A stretch of 64,000 nucleotides of DNA from Clarkia xantiana subsp. parviflora (GCA_036873135.1 JAPTYO010000002.1:41593452-41657451), one strand, 5' to 3'. Counted from the first letter of the stretch, positions 31,919-44,544 are shown. Notes: a model not told the origin generated them from the sequence alone. Made by a program: numbers and translations.

Positions 31919-32581
31919 GAAGTGTACGTCGATGATATGATCGCAAAATCCCGCGAAAATGAGGACCACATTGTCAACTTGCAGATGATCTTTGAACGGC
32001 TCAAGAAGTTTAAACTCAGGCTAAATCCAGCAAAATGCACATTCGGGGTAACATCCGGTAAGTTGCTGGGCTTTATAGTCAGCAAGAAGGGTATAGAAGT
32101 GCATCCCGACAAGGTCAACGCGATACTAGACCTTCCAGCACCGTCTACCGTCAAGGGAGTCAGAAGTTTGCTCGGACGTTTGAATTACATTGCGAGGTTC
32201 ATCGCCAATATGACGAACAACTGTCAGCCTTTGTTCCGCCTCCTGCGGAAAAATGCATTGATTGAATGGGATGAAGAGTGTCAGCATGCCTTCAATTCAA
32301 TCAAAGAATATCTCGTCAATTCACCAGTCCTGGTCCCACCCACTCCGGGTCGGCCACTTATTTTGTATCTGGCGGTTCGAAAAGGCTCATTGGGATGCAT
32401 GCTGGGGCAACTAGATGAAGATGGCCAGACAGAGCACGCCATTTATTACCTCAGCAAGAAGTTCACTGAAGGAGAGGCCAAGTACACGGAAGTTGAAAGG
32501 ACGAGTTGCGCATTGGTATGGGTGATGCAGCGACTCCGACAGTATACGCTGTATTACACCAAAACCTCATTTCTAAGCTGA
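31919..32581 (+). pseudogene. Ogre-like reverse transcriptase (second part) and RNase H
   Basis: Resuming after the insert, the frame begins at once with the catalytic VYVDDMIAKS. It continues through RLNPAKCTFGV and KLLGFIVSKKGIEVHP (RT thumb), then the gypsy RNase H (RPLILYLAVRKGSLGCML, YYLSKKFTEGEAKYTEVER). A frameshift near 32555 ends the frame at TGA 32579-32581. The next frame carries on. Confidence 0.9.
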
Positions 32582-33396
32582 ATCCCTTGAAGTACATACT
32601 AGAAAAGCCGGCGTTAATGAAGAATTTCGCCAAATGGCAGGTCCAGCTTGCTGAGTACGACATACAGTTCATTCCTCGTACTTCTATAAAAGGGCAGGCT
32701 GTTGCAGATCATCTAGCTGAGTTTCCCATTGATGACGATCATCAAGCAAGTCACGAGCTTCCGGATAGCGACATACTTCACGTGGAAGAAGAGACAGAAA
32801 ATGGAAGCATGTGGAGAATGTATTTTGATGGAGCCGCAAACTCCACCGGCTGTGGTGTAGGGGCAGTACTCGTATCCCCAAATGGCCAACATTTTCCGGT
32901 AGAGGCGAACATTACTTTTCCATGCACCAACAACGTGGCAGAATACGAAGCATGCATTCTCGGGTTGCGAGCGGCAATTGATTTCAAGATACGTGATATG
33001 GAGGTTTATGGAGATTCCATGTTGATCATTCTCCAAACCTTGGGAGAATGGAAAACAAGAGATGCCATGTTGCAACCATATCATCAGCATATTGAAGATT
33101 TGAGCGAGAATTTCGTAGAAATAACGTTCACGCAGATGCCTCGGAGTAAAAACCAGTTCGCAGACGCGTTGGCGACCCTCGCGTCAATGGTGAATATTTC
33201 CGATGCGAGTTCCATAGAACCTCTTGAGATTGAAGTAAACAAGCGTCCTGCGTATTGTTGCACACTTGAAGAATCAAATGGCGAACCCTGGTTCATCGAC
33301 ATAAAAAGATACTTGCAGTCAGGCGAGTTTCCTGAGGGCGCAAGTAGCAAGGATTGGAAAACCATCCGCAGGATGGCATGTAATTTAATTTCTTAG
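32570..33396 (+). CDS. Ogre-like RNase H C-terminus and second (archaeal-type) RNase H
   Basis: After the frameshift near 32555 the frame reads LNPLKYILEKPALM...FAKWQVQLAEYDIQF (end of the first RNase H and connection). It then has a second RNase H starting WRMYFDGAANSTGCGVG (about 32812-32860) with NNVAEYEACILGLRAA and FADALATLASM. The Asp, Glu and later Asp of the RNase H site are visible. A second RNase H domain marks the Tat clade. It ends at TAG 33394-33396, next to a one-base frameshift before integrase. Confidence 0.85.
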
Positions 33397-33934
33397 TGGT
33401 GAGATTCTTTATAGAAAATCTTTTGATGCCACCCTTTTGAGATGTGTAGGTTCGGAAGAGGCAAAGCGATTGATGGAGGAAGTCCACGAAGGAAGTTGTG
33501 GACCGCACATGAGCGTCACATGCTCGCAAGAAAAATCATGAGGATGGGCTATTTTTGGACCACCCTGATGTTAGACTGTGTCAAGCACGTCCAACGATGC
33601 CACCTTTGCCAGGTGTACTCTAGTCAAATTCATGCGCCGCCAAACGAACTGCACCCGATGTCTTCTCCGTGGCCTTTTTCAATGTGGGGAATTGATGTGA
33701 TCGGTCCCATTTCGCCAAATGCATCTAATGGCCACAGATTTATTTTGGTGGCAATTGATTATTTTACCAAGTGGGTAGAGGCGGTCACGTTGCGTCAGTT
33801 ACTGCAAAAGAGTTTGAGCGTTTCTTACGAAGAGACCGTTATGGGGTGCCCGAGACGGTAATCACAGACAATGCCAAGAACCTCAACAACAAGTTGATAA
33901 ACGATTTATGTGTTCAACTCAAGATCAAGCACAG
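33397..33934 (+). pseudogene. Ogre-like integrase, N-terminal and part of the core
   Basis: The zinc-binding part is seen in two frames (KRLMEEVHEGSCGPHMS at about 33458-33510; CVKHVQRCHLCQVY at about 33578-33620, which gives the CxxC). The core begins MWGIDVIGP (first Asp), then VAIDYFTKWVEAV. After a frameshift near 33795 comes the second Asp in VITDNAKN. The Glu of DDE is lost where copia LTR sequence starts at about 33935. At least three frameshifts. Confidence 0.85.
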
Positions 33935-34082
33935 GAATTCGTCCCCAATTATTTTGGGCCTCTCATGCCAATTGGGATTTTAGTGTGGCCCAATGTCCTA
34001 ATGTGACATTTACCCAATTAACTTAGGTAACATATGCATATAATGAGCTTCCATTTACGGCGCCCATCACCATATGCTTACA
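33935..34082 (-). repeat. 3' LTR remnant of the truncated copia element
   Basis: The sequence ends CACCATATGCTTACA, like the LTR ends at 55077 and 62190. Only about 148 of 600 bp remain. The purine tract of the minus strand (GGCGAGTGGGAGC) follows. Confidence 0.8.
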
Positions 34083-35149
34083 GCTCCCACTCGCCGGAAT
34101 GAGAGGGTGCCTGTTAATGTATTGTCGTCAAAATCTGCAACAATAGTTCACTCCTTCAATCTCATCCTTGCTTCCGAATAGTTCATACGAGGTTTACCGT
34201 GCGACCGGCGGGCACGACGGGCATCGTGCTACTCATCTATTTGGAGTGTTGTAGCGCCCACGGAACGTTCATTCCCTTTTCTCCAATCAACCTGTTATAA
34301 ACAACATTTATATAGTGTCGCGTTGTATCCTAGGTCAATTGATAATTCTCATTTTGCCTAGTTTCCTCATTGGAACACTTCTCCAAGGCATCCGTACAAG
34401 TATTCACAACCTTCAACTAATATCCTGTTGGTGGCCACCTTAGTGAATACAAGAGTCGGTGAATTATAGGTGAACTTGACCATCCCCATCGCTCATATCC
34501 TTAGTCAAACTAAACCGGTTTCCAAAGACGTGGTCACTGGGCCTTTTTGTTCAGCACTACGCTCATACGCCGAGAAGCGAACATTGAGCCTGACCTTATA
34601 TATGAGTTCCGAGTCCGTGAGGATACTTGGGTTCCTCTTCATAAAGCTCCCTGGATCAATCACACGCTCGAGGTGAAGAAGTTTGCGCCCGCTAGAATCA
34701 CGAGGATTCTTATCTAGCACAACCGAGTTGTGACCCCGTGGTCAAACATGACACGCGCAATATGAAGCACGCGTCGATAGCATGCCTGAACATTTAAGTT
34801 GACAGGAATGGGATATGTCAATCATGCTATCGTAGATTCTAATCTGGCCCATAATGTGGATTAACGAAGAACGAAGTTTATCACGGCGATTTGCAAAACG
34901 AAGATCATGTCGAGTTACTTCGAGACTAGATGATTGTTTTGCATAATCAGGTTTATCCCCCTGACTCTTAGCCAATCTTGCTTGGTACAGGCCTCCCTCC
35001 ACCGCAAGATGACCGTACCTGTGTGACGAGTTAAGGCCCACATTTGACATTGTTTTGGCAAAGGATTGTGCTCTCCTACGACTTGGTTTATAGAACACAA
35101 ATCTGATGTATTCAAACATCATGACGTCGATAAATCATAAACTCAATTG

Positions 35150-36420
35150 CAATTCATTCGTTTCAAAAATGTAACTTTCAATTATCAAAATGTTATCACA
35201 GATACATGCCACTTTTAAACCCTACGCAATCGAAGCAGTTTTACATGCTTTTCGAATATCTCCCTTCGTAGTGGTTTAGTTAATGGGTCCGCAACCATGT
35301 TATCAGTGGACAATTATTCCAAAGTGATTATTGTCTTCTACCATAGATATAGCATAAAAATATTTCACATCAATGTGTTTGGTCCTACTATGGTACTTCG
35401 GATTCTTTACTGCCGCAATGGCTGCTTGACTGTTAGAGAACACCTTCACAAGTTTCCTCCCGACATCGCCATCAAGCAACGCAGTAAGAAGCCTTTTCAG
35501 TTAGACCGCTTCCTGTGCGTTCTTGGAGAGGGCTACGAAGTCCGATTCCATTGTGGACAGTGCGACTTACGATCATCCGGATCGCCACCATGGTCGTCGT
35601 CACTGTAACCGGTCAATTCTAACTTCCCGCCCTCATAGTACAGAGCGTAGTCGGCAGTATCTTTCAGATAACAAATAATTCGATTTAGAGCCTTTAAATG
35701 TTAATAACCGGGATCTGATTGGAAACGTGCTACTAGGCCCACGGCGTAACAGATATCTGAACGGGTGCATTGCATGGTGTACATCAAAGTACCAACCATG
35801 CTTAAATATTCTGCACCCTTCATCTGTTCTCGCTCTGCCAGGTTCTTTGGGCCGTCACGTTTTGACAGTGCGCACCCAAACACCACCAGCGTATCCACGG
35901 GTTTGGCATCCTGTAATCTGAACCTTTTAAAAATTTGTTGATATAGATTTCTTGAGACAGACATAATCTTCGGGTAGCCCGATCTCTAGCAATTTTGATG
36001 CCTAAGATGTACGTGGCTTCTCCCTTGTCTTTCATCTCAAATACAGATGCCAACTATGACTTTGACTTGTTCATAAAACTCATGTCGTTTACGGCAATGA
36101 GTATGTCGTCCACGTATAATTTTAAGATGACATACTTAGACCCGGAGGTCTTCAAATAAATGCACGGATCGTCGTGAAGATTCACGAATCCGTTTTCTAC
36201 GATTTCCTCCTGGAATCTGCGGTACCATTGCCGAGACGACTGTTTAAGACAGTAGATGGATCTTTGGAGCCTGAAAACTTTACGTTCATTAACAGCAGTA
36301 ATGAAACCCTCTGGTTGCTCCATGTATATCTCTTCCTCCAGGTTTCCGTGGAGGAATGCGGTCTTAACATCTATTTGGTGCAGCTCGAAATCGAGTGATG
36401 CGACCAGGACCATAAATGGC
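35150..36420 (-). pseudogene. copia reverse transcriptase and RNase H remnants
   Basis: The minus strand from 36413 reads SLDFELHQIDVKTAFLHGN (RT), EEEIYMEQPEGF, then CIYLKTSGSKYVILKLYVDDILIAV with the intact YVDD motif at about 36090-36115. The frame stops at 36054. Another frame gives ATYILGIKIARDR (about 35985-36023), and a third SDICYAVGLVARFQSDPG (about 35704-35760). RNase H beyond (35150-35640) is broken and lacks the block around the first catalytic Asp seen in the other copy. A non-functional copy. Confidence 0.85.
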
Positions 36421-39400
36421 CCTAACCGTGGTTTTATGCACGGTCAATGAGTTTATTTTGTCAAAGTCAACTCCGTGAAGTTAGGTATATCCTTTCGCAA
36501 CAAGTCGAGCTTTGCACCGCCCGAATTTTTCCACCAGTGGTGAGCCTTCTTTCAGGACTCACCTTATCCTTGTGCCCCTGTGGTTAGCAGGTAAATCAAC
36601 TATAGACTATAATGGCTTTCATTTAGGCGATCTCTCTCTTTGATTGTTTTCCTCCATTTATCCACTTGAGGTCTTTCCAATGCTCACTATCAGTCGTAAG
36701 AGTCAGGTTATCACCCTACTCAATGGGTTCGATGTCTTTGACTTTTGTCTAGGCTTGTTAATCCCATCATGAGTCTGAACGTTTCTCCCACTTGGAATAA
36801 TGCCTCTTATCGTAGCATCACTTCCATTGGGAACAAAAGCAGTGCTTAAACCTTGACATACAACTTTTCTTGGACGACCTCTTGGTCTCGGGGTTTTATT
36901 TCCGAGATGAATTCCTTGATCACTAGGACCTGGAACCAAGTTTGTTGGATCACCCCACTGGAAACAATGGGTAGTCTAAGCAGTTGTGGCATTCCTGGTT
37001 TAGCAATATGACTATCAAGTTCTATTTGATTCGTCTCTGCGGCAACAGTGATCTCATGTGGTAGGGTTTATTCCTCCCACTGGATTTACTATGAAAATGT
37101 TTCCATTATCATTTACCATGTCATTCACTTGAGTTTCTGGTTCAAATCTCTCTCTCCCACTCAAATTAAGTGGGACCTGATTGTCAGTGTTATCCTGCTA
37201 CTGTTTGATCAAGACTACATTACTTTGAAACTGACCATGCATTGGAAATTTGTCCTCAAGTGATGTAATGTCTCATGTTCGACCACGGCACCATTTTCAA
37301 AAGCTTTAAACATGTATTTCTAAGAGTAGGTAACGTACTCTTGTCCTAAATACGTGTTTAGTGCGCAATTTGATGTCGCACGATGATGTGATTTAACTCA
37401 TTATCATTCCTTAGTTTTTATGGTGACGTGTCTTACCGATTTTATTGTAACACAGTTTACATACATGTGAGTCGTCTTCTTCATCCCATATGGAACGCCT
37501 GATAGATTGACTCTAACATTATGTTATTGAGTTGTGCTTCTTGAAGTGTGTATCACTTGATTTGAATGCCTAGCCTGACTTACCGTTCAAGGCGTATGTA
37601 AGGAAAATCGTTTAACCAACTTCATCCTTCTTTGTTTGCAAACTTATCTCAGGGATTTTATCCCATCTCCGAACTGAGCATTTTGGGTTTTCACCCTATG
37701 TGTCAGCTGATACTTTTACAAGGTCGATGTAGCTTATGAAGCATACTTCTTACTGATATAAACGTTGTCAGTAAGTTATTTCTGCGGGAATGCGAACGAA
37801 AATTCAGCACTTAATCATTCAAAAACACTTCATCATTAAACTCGTATTTTGAAACGATGTGTTCTGTTTTTCGAGCTCCACACGCGCGCGGCGCTAATTA
37901 CCAAAGTTTTAACTCATGGATAAATTGTTTCAATTTAATCCAATCGGTTTCGCACATGATTATCACTACTGATTGTTTCATTCAATGGAGTACTAAAATT
38001 AAAAAATACTAAATCTTTCGATCTAGCTACGCAATCTATGTGTATGTTCAGTTTAGTTGTCCCGACTGTGATGACGGAGTACGTGAATCGTTTCATTTTA
38101 TTCGACCACTTTTATCTGGCCGAAATTTCGTTTTAGATCGATCCCTTTTAACTGGGTCAATTAATTTTGACAAGTAGAACTCATTTCAAATCGAATGGTA
38201 ACTACTTTATTCAATAAATTCGAATCTCGAAATAACCAAAATTTTAGTTACTCAAACGAACGATAAATGACAATGGTAGGGTTCTTGATCTGAAGTTCGC
38301 ATATTTGATCCATGATTGTCGCATAGATAGTCGAGAACTTTAAGCCATGTTGAACATCACATCTGAGTAAATAAATGAATGAATTACGTCAGATGATCTG
38401 TGTCTGTATAAAACTTTTTACCGCTTCATATACATGACCTAGGAGGCGTACTTGAGACGAACTTAATCGACATGGTTTAACCCACCATATTATCATACAA
38501 GACCTTTATGTACCAGTTCTCTCTATGATATGCAGATCATGGTTGACTTCTTTTGAACCCAGTATGGTGAGCAGAGAAGGTTTCCCTTTTACTGCTTGGT
38601 TACTGTACTTGATTAGGCTCAAGCTCATTGAGTCCTGTCAACATAAGACAACCATATACATCTTTTCATGTTGACCTTTCATCTTGAAGAGCCGATGCGG
38701 GTTTCACGCCAACATCCATGAAAAGAGATAACACCATCATGTTAAACCGTAACATTTCTAGCTTTAGCATCCTTGCTTCCACCGAGGCTGATGCAAAGGT
38801 ATACCAACCTGTAACATTGTTTTGTTGCAATTGAAGTCTTCTTCAACCCCTTTTTACCAAGGTTGAGTGTATCACTATATATGCGTTCAGATCATCAAAC
38901 AACCTACTACCATGCTTGGTGAAACAAATTATTACATTTGTCTCTCATTGTAAAAATCATACAGACTACTCTATTCATCCGTAGTTGTCCTCTGCACTTT
39001 TCGGAATCGTAGTAGAGAGTTCAACACGTACTCCTTTATTCATCACGATTCACACCATCAAGATTGTGGGGAATAACGAATCGCGCTAATTCAACCAATT
39101 CATACTAACACATCGATGATTATGCAAAAATCAGGGAAACAATAACATTTTGAGAAAGAATAGCATACATCAGATATTATTAAGATGGAATGCAACAAAT
39201 AATGATTCCTCAGTCATCTGAACCAACCGACCACCAGTAAACTAATGGAAGATGGTTGTGAAAGAGTTCACATTACAGTCATCTTCAATCCAATAGATTA
39301 GTCTCTTTAAAACAGTTCTAATCGCAAATTACCAGAACGAGGATTTAAAACAAGCATACCCGATCTTGGCTTTCCCAAGGCCCTTTTTATTTTAGAAAAA

Positions 39401-39699
39401 TATCCCGATGAATTCACTCATGGATATATAATTCTACCACTAATGTAAATTATCATACGCCAGTAACATTCATCACACAAACCACACTCATGCTTACGCG
39501 TCATGCGTCTAATCTTCTGAGGAACTCATGCTTGCATATATAATTCTACTTCCAAGTAAATTTTCAAATGCGGCTACATCCTCACATTCTAGCATATGTG
39601 TCAAACATGAAACTTCCACATCAATCATACATATTTGGCGACTGGTTTTTTTATTTTAAAATAATTTTAAACATTAGGGGCTGATTTGCAATTCATGCT
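36421..39699 (-). other. Decayed copia middle part and leader
   Basis: Only a short open stretch at 36703-36939 (with PRPRGRPRKV, a basic linker often found before RT in copia) is suggestive. No integrase core or protease motif can be recognised. From about 39080 the sequence matches the leader-side part of the complete copy (for example GGGGCTGATTTGCAATTCATGC at 39677). Confidence 0.5.
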
Positions 39700-40791
39700 T
39701 GTTGGATCCTGACTCTTCGCAGGTCGTTGACTCGAAATTCGTCGGTTCCTTGAAGTGTTGTGTAGTTATACTGACGGTTGTTTGAGCTCACGGATATCCG
39801 ACAGTCGGGGTGTCGGGCTGTCAAAGTGTCGGAGCGTCGGATTGTCGGGGAGTCGGAGACTTGCAAGCCCTTAAAATGGCTAAGTGTTTGGGTATCTTGT
39901 AGTGTCTTCGCATGCGCGTGTCTTGTAGTTTGTGCGCGCGTGCACGCCTAGTGAAGTATACGCATATGCGCGTCCTGCGGAGTATGCGTACACTGCGGGG
40001 TGTACGCGCCTTGGCGGAGTATGTACGTATGCGCGTCTAGTAGAGTGTCGGGACCCGGACTAGACAAGGTGTCGAGTCCTTGTATTGATGCGAGAAGATG
40101 CCACGGGTTGTTCACTTGCCGGGTCTTCGCATGTGTCGGGGCTCGTGCGTCTCCGTATACCTGCAAGAGGGGCAGTATCTCACACCACGCGAGGGGGAGG
40201 GGGGTGGAGTGCGATGAACCCTATCCGAAGCTTAAGTCAGGTATCTTAGAGAGAGAAAGTAAGAGAGAGGGCATAGCTTCCGCTGTCAAATTAGTTTGAA
40301 ATGAATGATCAAGAGCCCTATTTATAAGAAACCTTGGAATCAAACCGGATTTTGAACGGTCCGACATCGGTTCAATGCAAAGTATGAACCGAGCATAGAC
40401 GGGAGTAAAGATGACATCGGGAGGGTTCGCACGTGCGGTGTTTGCGTAGGGGTTTAAACATCATCAATAGGAGGAATCTGGACTATCCCGAGGTATCGCG
40501 AGGATCCCGGGAGGTCCGGAATAACGGGATAATCCAGAGGGTTTGATTGTCCCACAATCCGGAGCCAGTCCATATTGTCTGCAATCCAGAGATGATCCGG
40601 ATTGTCTTACAGTCGGGACCCGGTCTGGATTGTGATGACAATCCGGACGTGGTGCAAGTCCGGGGCGCGTAGGCGCGTGCCCTAGACTTTTTAGTACCGG
40701 GGGTGAATATTTCGAAACCGTTTAGTGGGTTTGACGTGTAAACAAAGTCTGAGTAATATAAAACGAAACCGAATCAGACGTATACCCATCA
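39700..40791 (-). repeat. 3' LTR (or solo LTR) of the Tat-type element
   Basis: It starts TGTTGGATCC and ends GTATACCCATCA. A minus-strand TATAAATAGGGC box lies at about 40316-40327. The minus-strand start TGATGGGTATACG resembles TGATGGATATACGCC of the 22046 LTR. It begins inside copia leader with ATGCT before it. The 1092 bp contain short repeats of GTCGGGGTGTCGG (about 39802-39860) and CAATCCGGA words (about 40550-40650). Confidence 0.75.
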
Positions 40792-41509
40792 TTTTTCCTT
40801 GAGTCAAGTGGTGGTATGGCATCATCTTAACTCTATTTTCGATAGAGTATACGTTCGATTTAAGTTCAGGTGTTACCTCAGTGTGGACTTAATATCCATT
40901 GGCGCGTGGGCCTTGTTATTATGCATTCCTTCCTTGACTTAGTCGAGAATGATTTATCTGCCAACATGATTAGTGTAGCAAGCATATATATATGACATAT
41001 AGGTATATGACAATCCTAGTCCGTGTATGCGATCATGGATATGAATGCTAACACATATATGATTATGACGTGCATGTGTACGAGAGTCGGCATACGATAT
41101 GTAATGTTATGAAATTAAATCATATAAGTATGGGAATGTATATATGCGATGACATGGGTATAAGTATATACATGTCGGGATTGTAAAATAAACACTTAAC
41201 ATGGATATGCAAACGTGTGTCTGTATGTAGACATGCATATGTACGTGAGGGTATGTAAGCATGTGTATGTGTTAGGGAATCCTCCCAAAAAATTAGAAAA
41301 AATATGGGAGGATAAAATATTACCCACATGTGTATATAAGGGAGTGTGTACATCTCATACTTAGTGTCCACATATTGGAATTGGTTTCCTCCCTATTGCT
41401 TGGTGGAAGAGATCGTAACTGCTGACATGGTTAGTGCAACGAGTATGCGTGTATAGAAAATAAATATGTAATCATGCAAGTGTATATATGTAACACAGAC
41501 GTTGCATGT
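40792..41509 (-). other. 3' internal region of the Tat-type element, left of the gap
   Basis: No gene is seen. It holds a purine tract on the minus strand next to the LTR and low-complexity TATATG/CATGTGTA sequence. A segment GTATGTAAGCATGTGTATG...TTAGAAAAA (about 41250-41305) reappears in diverged form at 53234-53280, on the other side of the nested element. Confidence 0.5.
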
Positions 41510-41532
41510 NNNNNNNNNNNNNNNNNNNNNNN
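41510..41532. other. Assembly gap (23 N)
   Basis: The run of N replaces the first part of the 3' LTR of the nested element. Comparison with the other LTR shows that 175 bp of LTR should lie here, so the N run is a placeholder and not a measured size. Confidence 0.97.
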
Positions 41533-42054
41533 GTAAGTCTTTCTGAGGTGATCTCCTGCCCTTTTATAGGCAAAGAGATGCCTCAGGTACCTGGCGAACC
41601 GTTAGGGGTGGTTAGCCCGTATCCCGCATATCTCGGACGTGATCTTGCGTATCTTAGCCATGCCCCGCGTATCTCGGCCACGCTCCGTGTATCTTAACCA
41701 CGTTCCGCGTATCTCGGCCACGCCCCGCATATCTTGGCTTTATCCTCTGATAACGAGTCCCGACTCCCGTCGGGGACTCCAGAGTTATCTCGTTGTGTCA
41801 CCGCTCGGGGCCCCTCGTCATCGTGACAGGGCCAATCATTCTCAGGGATTCATCATCGGGTCCTACTTAAAGGCTTCTTATCGGGAGCTTCCAGCTCCAC
41901 TGTCGGAACCGACTCTGTCGGGACCTTGCCTCGTCGGGACTCCCTTCGTCGGGACCCTTCTCCTAGGTCATCTTGACCTTCACTCTGGGCCTGGTGGGCC
42001 TGTTTTCCGTTTCCTCGCCGTTAAAGGGCCTGACGGCTATAGTCGGACCCATCA
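41533..42054 (-). repeat. 3' LTR of the Tat/Retand-like element (left part missing)
   Basis: It matches 52703-53224 with six differences and ends GGACCCATCA. The minus-strand purine tract TTGGGGGCAAA follows at 42055-42066. U3 has tandem variants of CGTATCTCGGCCACGCTC (about 41625-41740). Confidence 0.93.
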
Positions 42055-42440
42055 TTTGCCCCCAAGACATGAGGGACTTTTAGTTCGTCGTGTCTTTCAA
42101 CTCCCGATCTTCCAATATTAAAGTCGGGGATCTTTTCCTTGGTTCAGTTACTCAGTTTATCAGTCTTCTCCTCTACGTTTCCTCAGGATTTTGTAGATAA
42201 CTGTTATATCCCAAGGGTCTTCTCGGTTTCCTAGTGCATTAAATGCAGTAGATAATGGAGTGACATTTTCGACCCACGTGCCTGATTTTTCGCGCCTGTC
42301 CTTTTCTGAAAATGTGCTTTTCAGGCCGTTTCATCATTACGCCCGTTGTCCTTCTGCACGTTTCATCTCAACGGTCCAGATTAAGACTCTTCGACTTCGA
42401 CGACTCGGATCGAAGTGTCCTTTCAACCGTCTTCTTCGAC

Positions 42441-42448
42441 TATAAAAC
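42441..42448 (+). promoter_or_regulatory. TATA box of the antisense gene
   Basis: TATAAAAC lies on the plus strand about 170 bp before the first ATG (42610). No other ATG lies between the expected transcription start and 42610. This supports an independent promoter inside the retroelement, opposite to gag-pol. Confidence 0.65.
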
Positions 42449-42616
42449 CCTAGCCATAGTCACAATTTAACTTTTACCGTCTTCGAATTCTCAAAAGCTC
42501 TCTGCGATTTCTCTGCGATTCCAAGCTCTGTGATTTCGAAGGTCTTTGGAGTCTTCCCGATCATCTTTCCGGCGACGTTTCGCTCATCTCCTTCAACCTC
42601 TACTTCATCATGTATG

Positions 42617-42707
42617 GTAAGGAATCCCTCTTCGTTGCTTGTTCGTCTTTTCCCTTCTAATTTCTCCAAGAGTCCCACTGTATTTTCTTGCCCTGGTTGC
42701 TTTTCAG
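42617..42707 (+). other. Intron 1 of the antisense gene
   Basis: Donor TATG|GTAAGG and acceptor TTGCTTTTCAG|AC bound 91 bases, pyrimidine-rich at the end. Splicing joins the first ATG in phase to the long exon-2 frame. Confidence 0.7.
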
Positions 42708-43516
42708 ACAGCGGTTCCAGCTCCGAGGGGAGAAAACCCTTTAACTTTGACTATGCTCCAAATGAGATTTCCAATACTGCTTATGATGCAGCTCTCCGAG
42801 AGGGTTGCATCACCATCACCTGGGAACCTCGTTTCCCGTATCCTAGGCATCATCCCTCGAGTGACTCTGAGGTTACTCGTCCCCAGAAAGGGGAGGTGTT
42901 TGTCTCTACGGGACAAATATCAGCGGGGATCAGGTTCCCCTTTTGCGGTAATCTGGTGGAGCTGTGCCACCATTACAGAACACACCCCACTACCTTTTCT
43001 CCCCATGCCATCCGCCTCTGGAACGCCTTTCAAGTCCTTTGCCTTCGACAGAAGTGGGTCTACAGCCTCCAACTCTTCAGAACCTTTTATGGGATGAAGT
43101 GCAATGAGGCGGGGGTTTGCGCCTTCTACCCTCGGATGCCCAAGTGGAGTAAGCAGCAGCTTGCCCGGTACGGTTGGACCAGTGACACCTGGAAGGTGGT
43201 CAAGGGTCGGGGACTCTTGATTGATACAGGGTCCGACAACAATAGCTGGAAAAGGAGTTACTTCTTTATCCGTCACTCCTCCATTCCCTGGCCTCGTTGG
43301 GAGGTGGTAGCGGACCCTCCACCTGCTTTCCATACTTATGCTGATGAGGATTTTGAGACTCTCTAGCTTATCCAGCTCTATCGGTGGGAGGAGTCTTACA
43401 CTCCTCTCAACGCCAACTCACTCGTGGAGCGGGACCTGGTGCACGCCGGGATCCGACTCCTCGACATTGTTTCTGGGGGTCAACTCTTCGACGGCCCTTC
43501 CAATATGGTTCCTTGG

Positions 43517-43553
43517 GTAAACTTCTAACTCTTTCTTTGTTTACTGTTTGCAG
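43517..43553 (+). other. Possible shortened intron 2 of the antisense gene
   Basis: TGG|GTAAAC...TGTTTGCAG|CC bounds only 37 bases, below the usual plant minimum. Removal does not put the two long frames in register (one base off). Either the intron has lost sequence or another donor is used. Confidence 0.45.
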
Positions 43554-44544
43554 CCAAGAAGGTATCTGTGCTGACCGATCTTTTCCTTAAGAAGGGGGAG
43601 ACTGATGCTGTCCGCCCCTCGCGGAAGAGGAAATCTGCCAAGAAGGCTGCTGCTAGGTCGGGGTCTCCTTCAGCGGAGCAGCCCAAGCGGAAGCGGGTGG
43701 ATCAGGACCAGCTCTTCGATGTCCAGAATGCTGAAGAAGGTAAACAACTTCGACTTGCTATTAAATCGTACAAGAGGATGGTCCCGTCGGAATTGATTTC
43801 CTCGACCAAGGAAGGTCGCATTACTGATGTCAAAAGAATCCTTCGAGGCGAAACTCCCCGAGTCTTGAAGGCAGGCTACTATCATTATCGTGGGAAGGAT
43901 CAATACGTCTCCCGACGTATCATCTGGTGTAAGAATCCCGATGAACTTCCTGACTACCTTTCTGAAGCTTCTCATCCTCCAGGTGCAGGTCGCTCGGGAG
44001 CTTCCTCGGGTGCTGCACCTTCCGCAGACGCACCGCCTTCAGCGGGGGTGCCTTCCTCAGCTGGAGAGAAGGCTCCAACTGGCGAACAGTTTCGTCAGGT
44101 GGAAACTCTGGACTCCTCCGAGGAGACTGGCGGGGTTGACCCCCCTCAACAGCGTCGGAAGGCGGGGCAATCCCCTTGAAACCAACCCCTCAGGGGCCGC
44201 CTCCTTCGTCTTCTCTGCAGCAGCGGCAGCTCTCACCTATCCACGACTTCTCTCCTTCCCATGTTCGGGGCGAGACGGAGGCGTGCCCTTCCCTTCCTCG
44301 TCCTATCTCTCCCCTTGCTCTTGATGGGGACTTCTACAGGCCCTTCAATTCTTCACAGGCGAATGCCCCCTGGACTCCCATCCAGACGCTTCAGGGAGTC
44401 CCGCTCACACAAGGGGAACAGGACCAGGAGCTGGCCCTGCATCTGCTGGCGGGTTCTATTCTGCCTTCTATGCGGCATCCGATTTACCTCAATCGGACGC
44501 ATATGCAGCGGGATATCAGGGATATGGCTGTGCGCCGCGTAGAG

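Larger units (their letters stand above)
13797..33934 (+). mobile_element. Ogre-like (Tat clade) Ty3/gypsy retrotransposon, 3' end lost, with nested insertion
   Basis: On the plus strand: a long 5' LTR (about 13797-15817), PBS (15821-15838), an extra ORF before gag (16432-17890), gag (18052-20037), protease with G-patch-like segment (to 21088), an intron (21089-21253), RT, RNase H, a second archaeal-type RNase H and part of integrase (to 33934). An extra ORF1, an intron between protease and RT, and two RNase H domains are the known marks of Ogre elements. The 9.9-kb element at 22046-31918 splits RT. The 3' end is replaced by a copia fragment at about 33935. Many stops and frameshifts show great age. 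Confidence 0.88.
33935..39699 (-). mobile_element. Truncated Ty1/copia element (same family as 54477-62190)
   Basis: On the minus strand it has a 3' LTR remnant (33935-34082), RNase H/RT remnants (about 35150-36420), a long decayed middle, and leader up to 39699. It is collinear with 54930-60004 of the complete copy. Both ends are cut: on the left it abuts the Ogre-like integrase, on the right a Tat LTR begins inside its leader at 39700. Confidence 0.85.
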
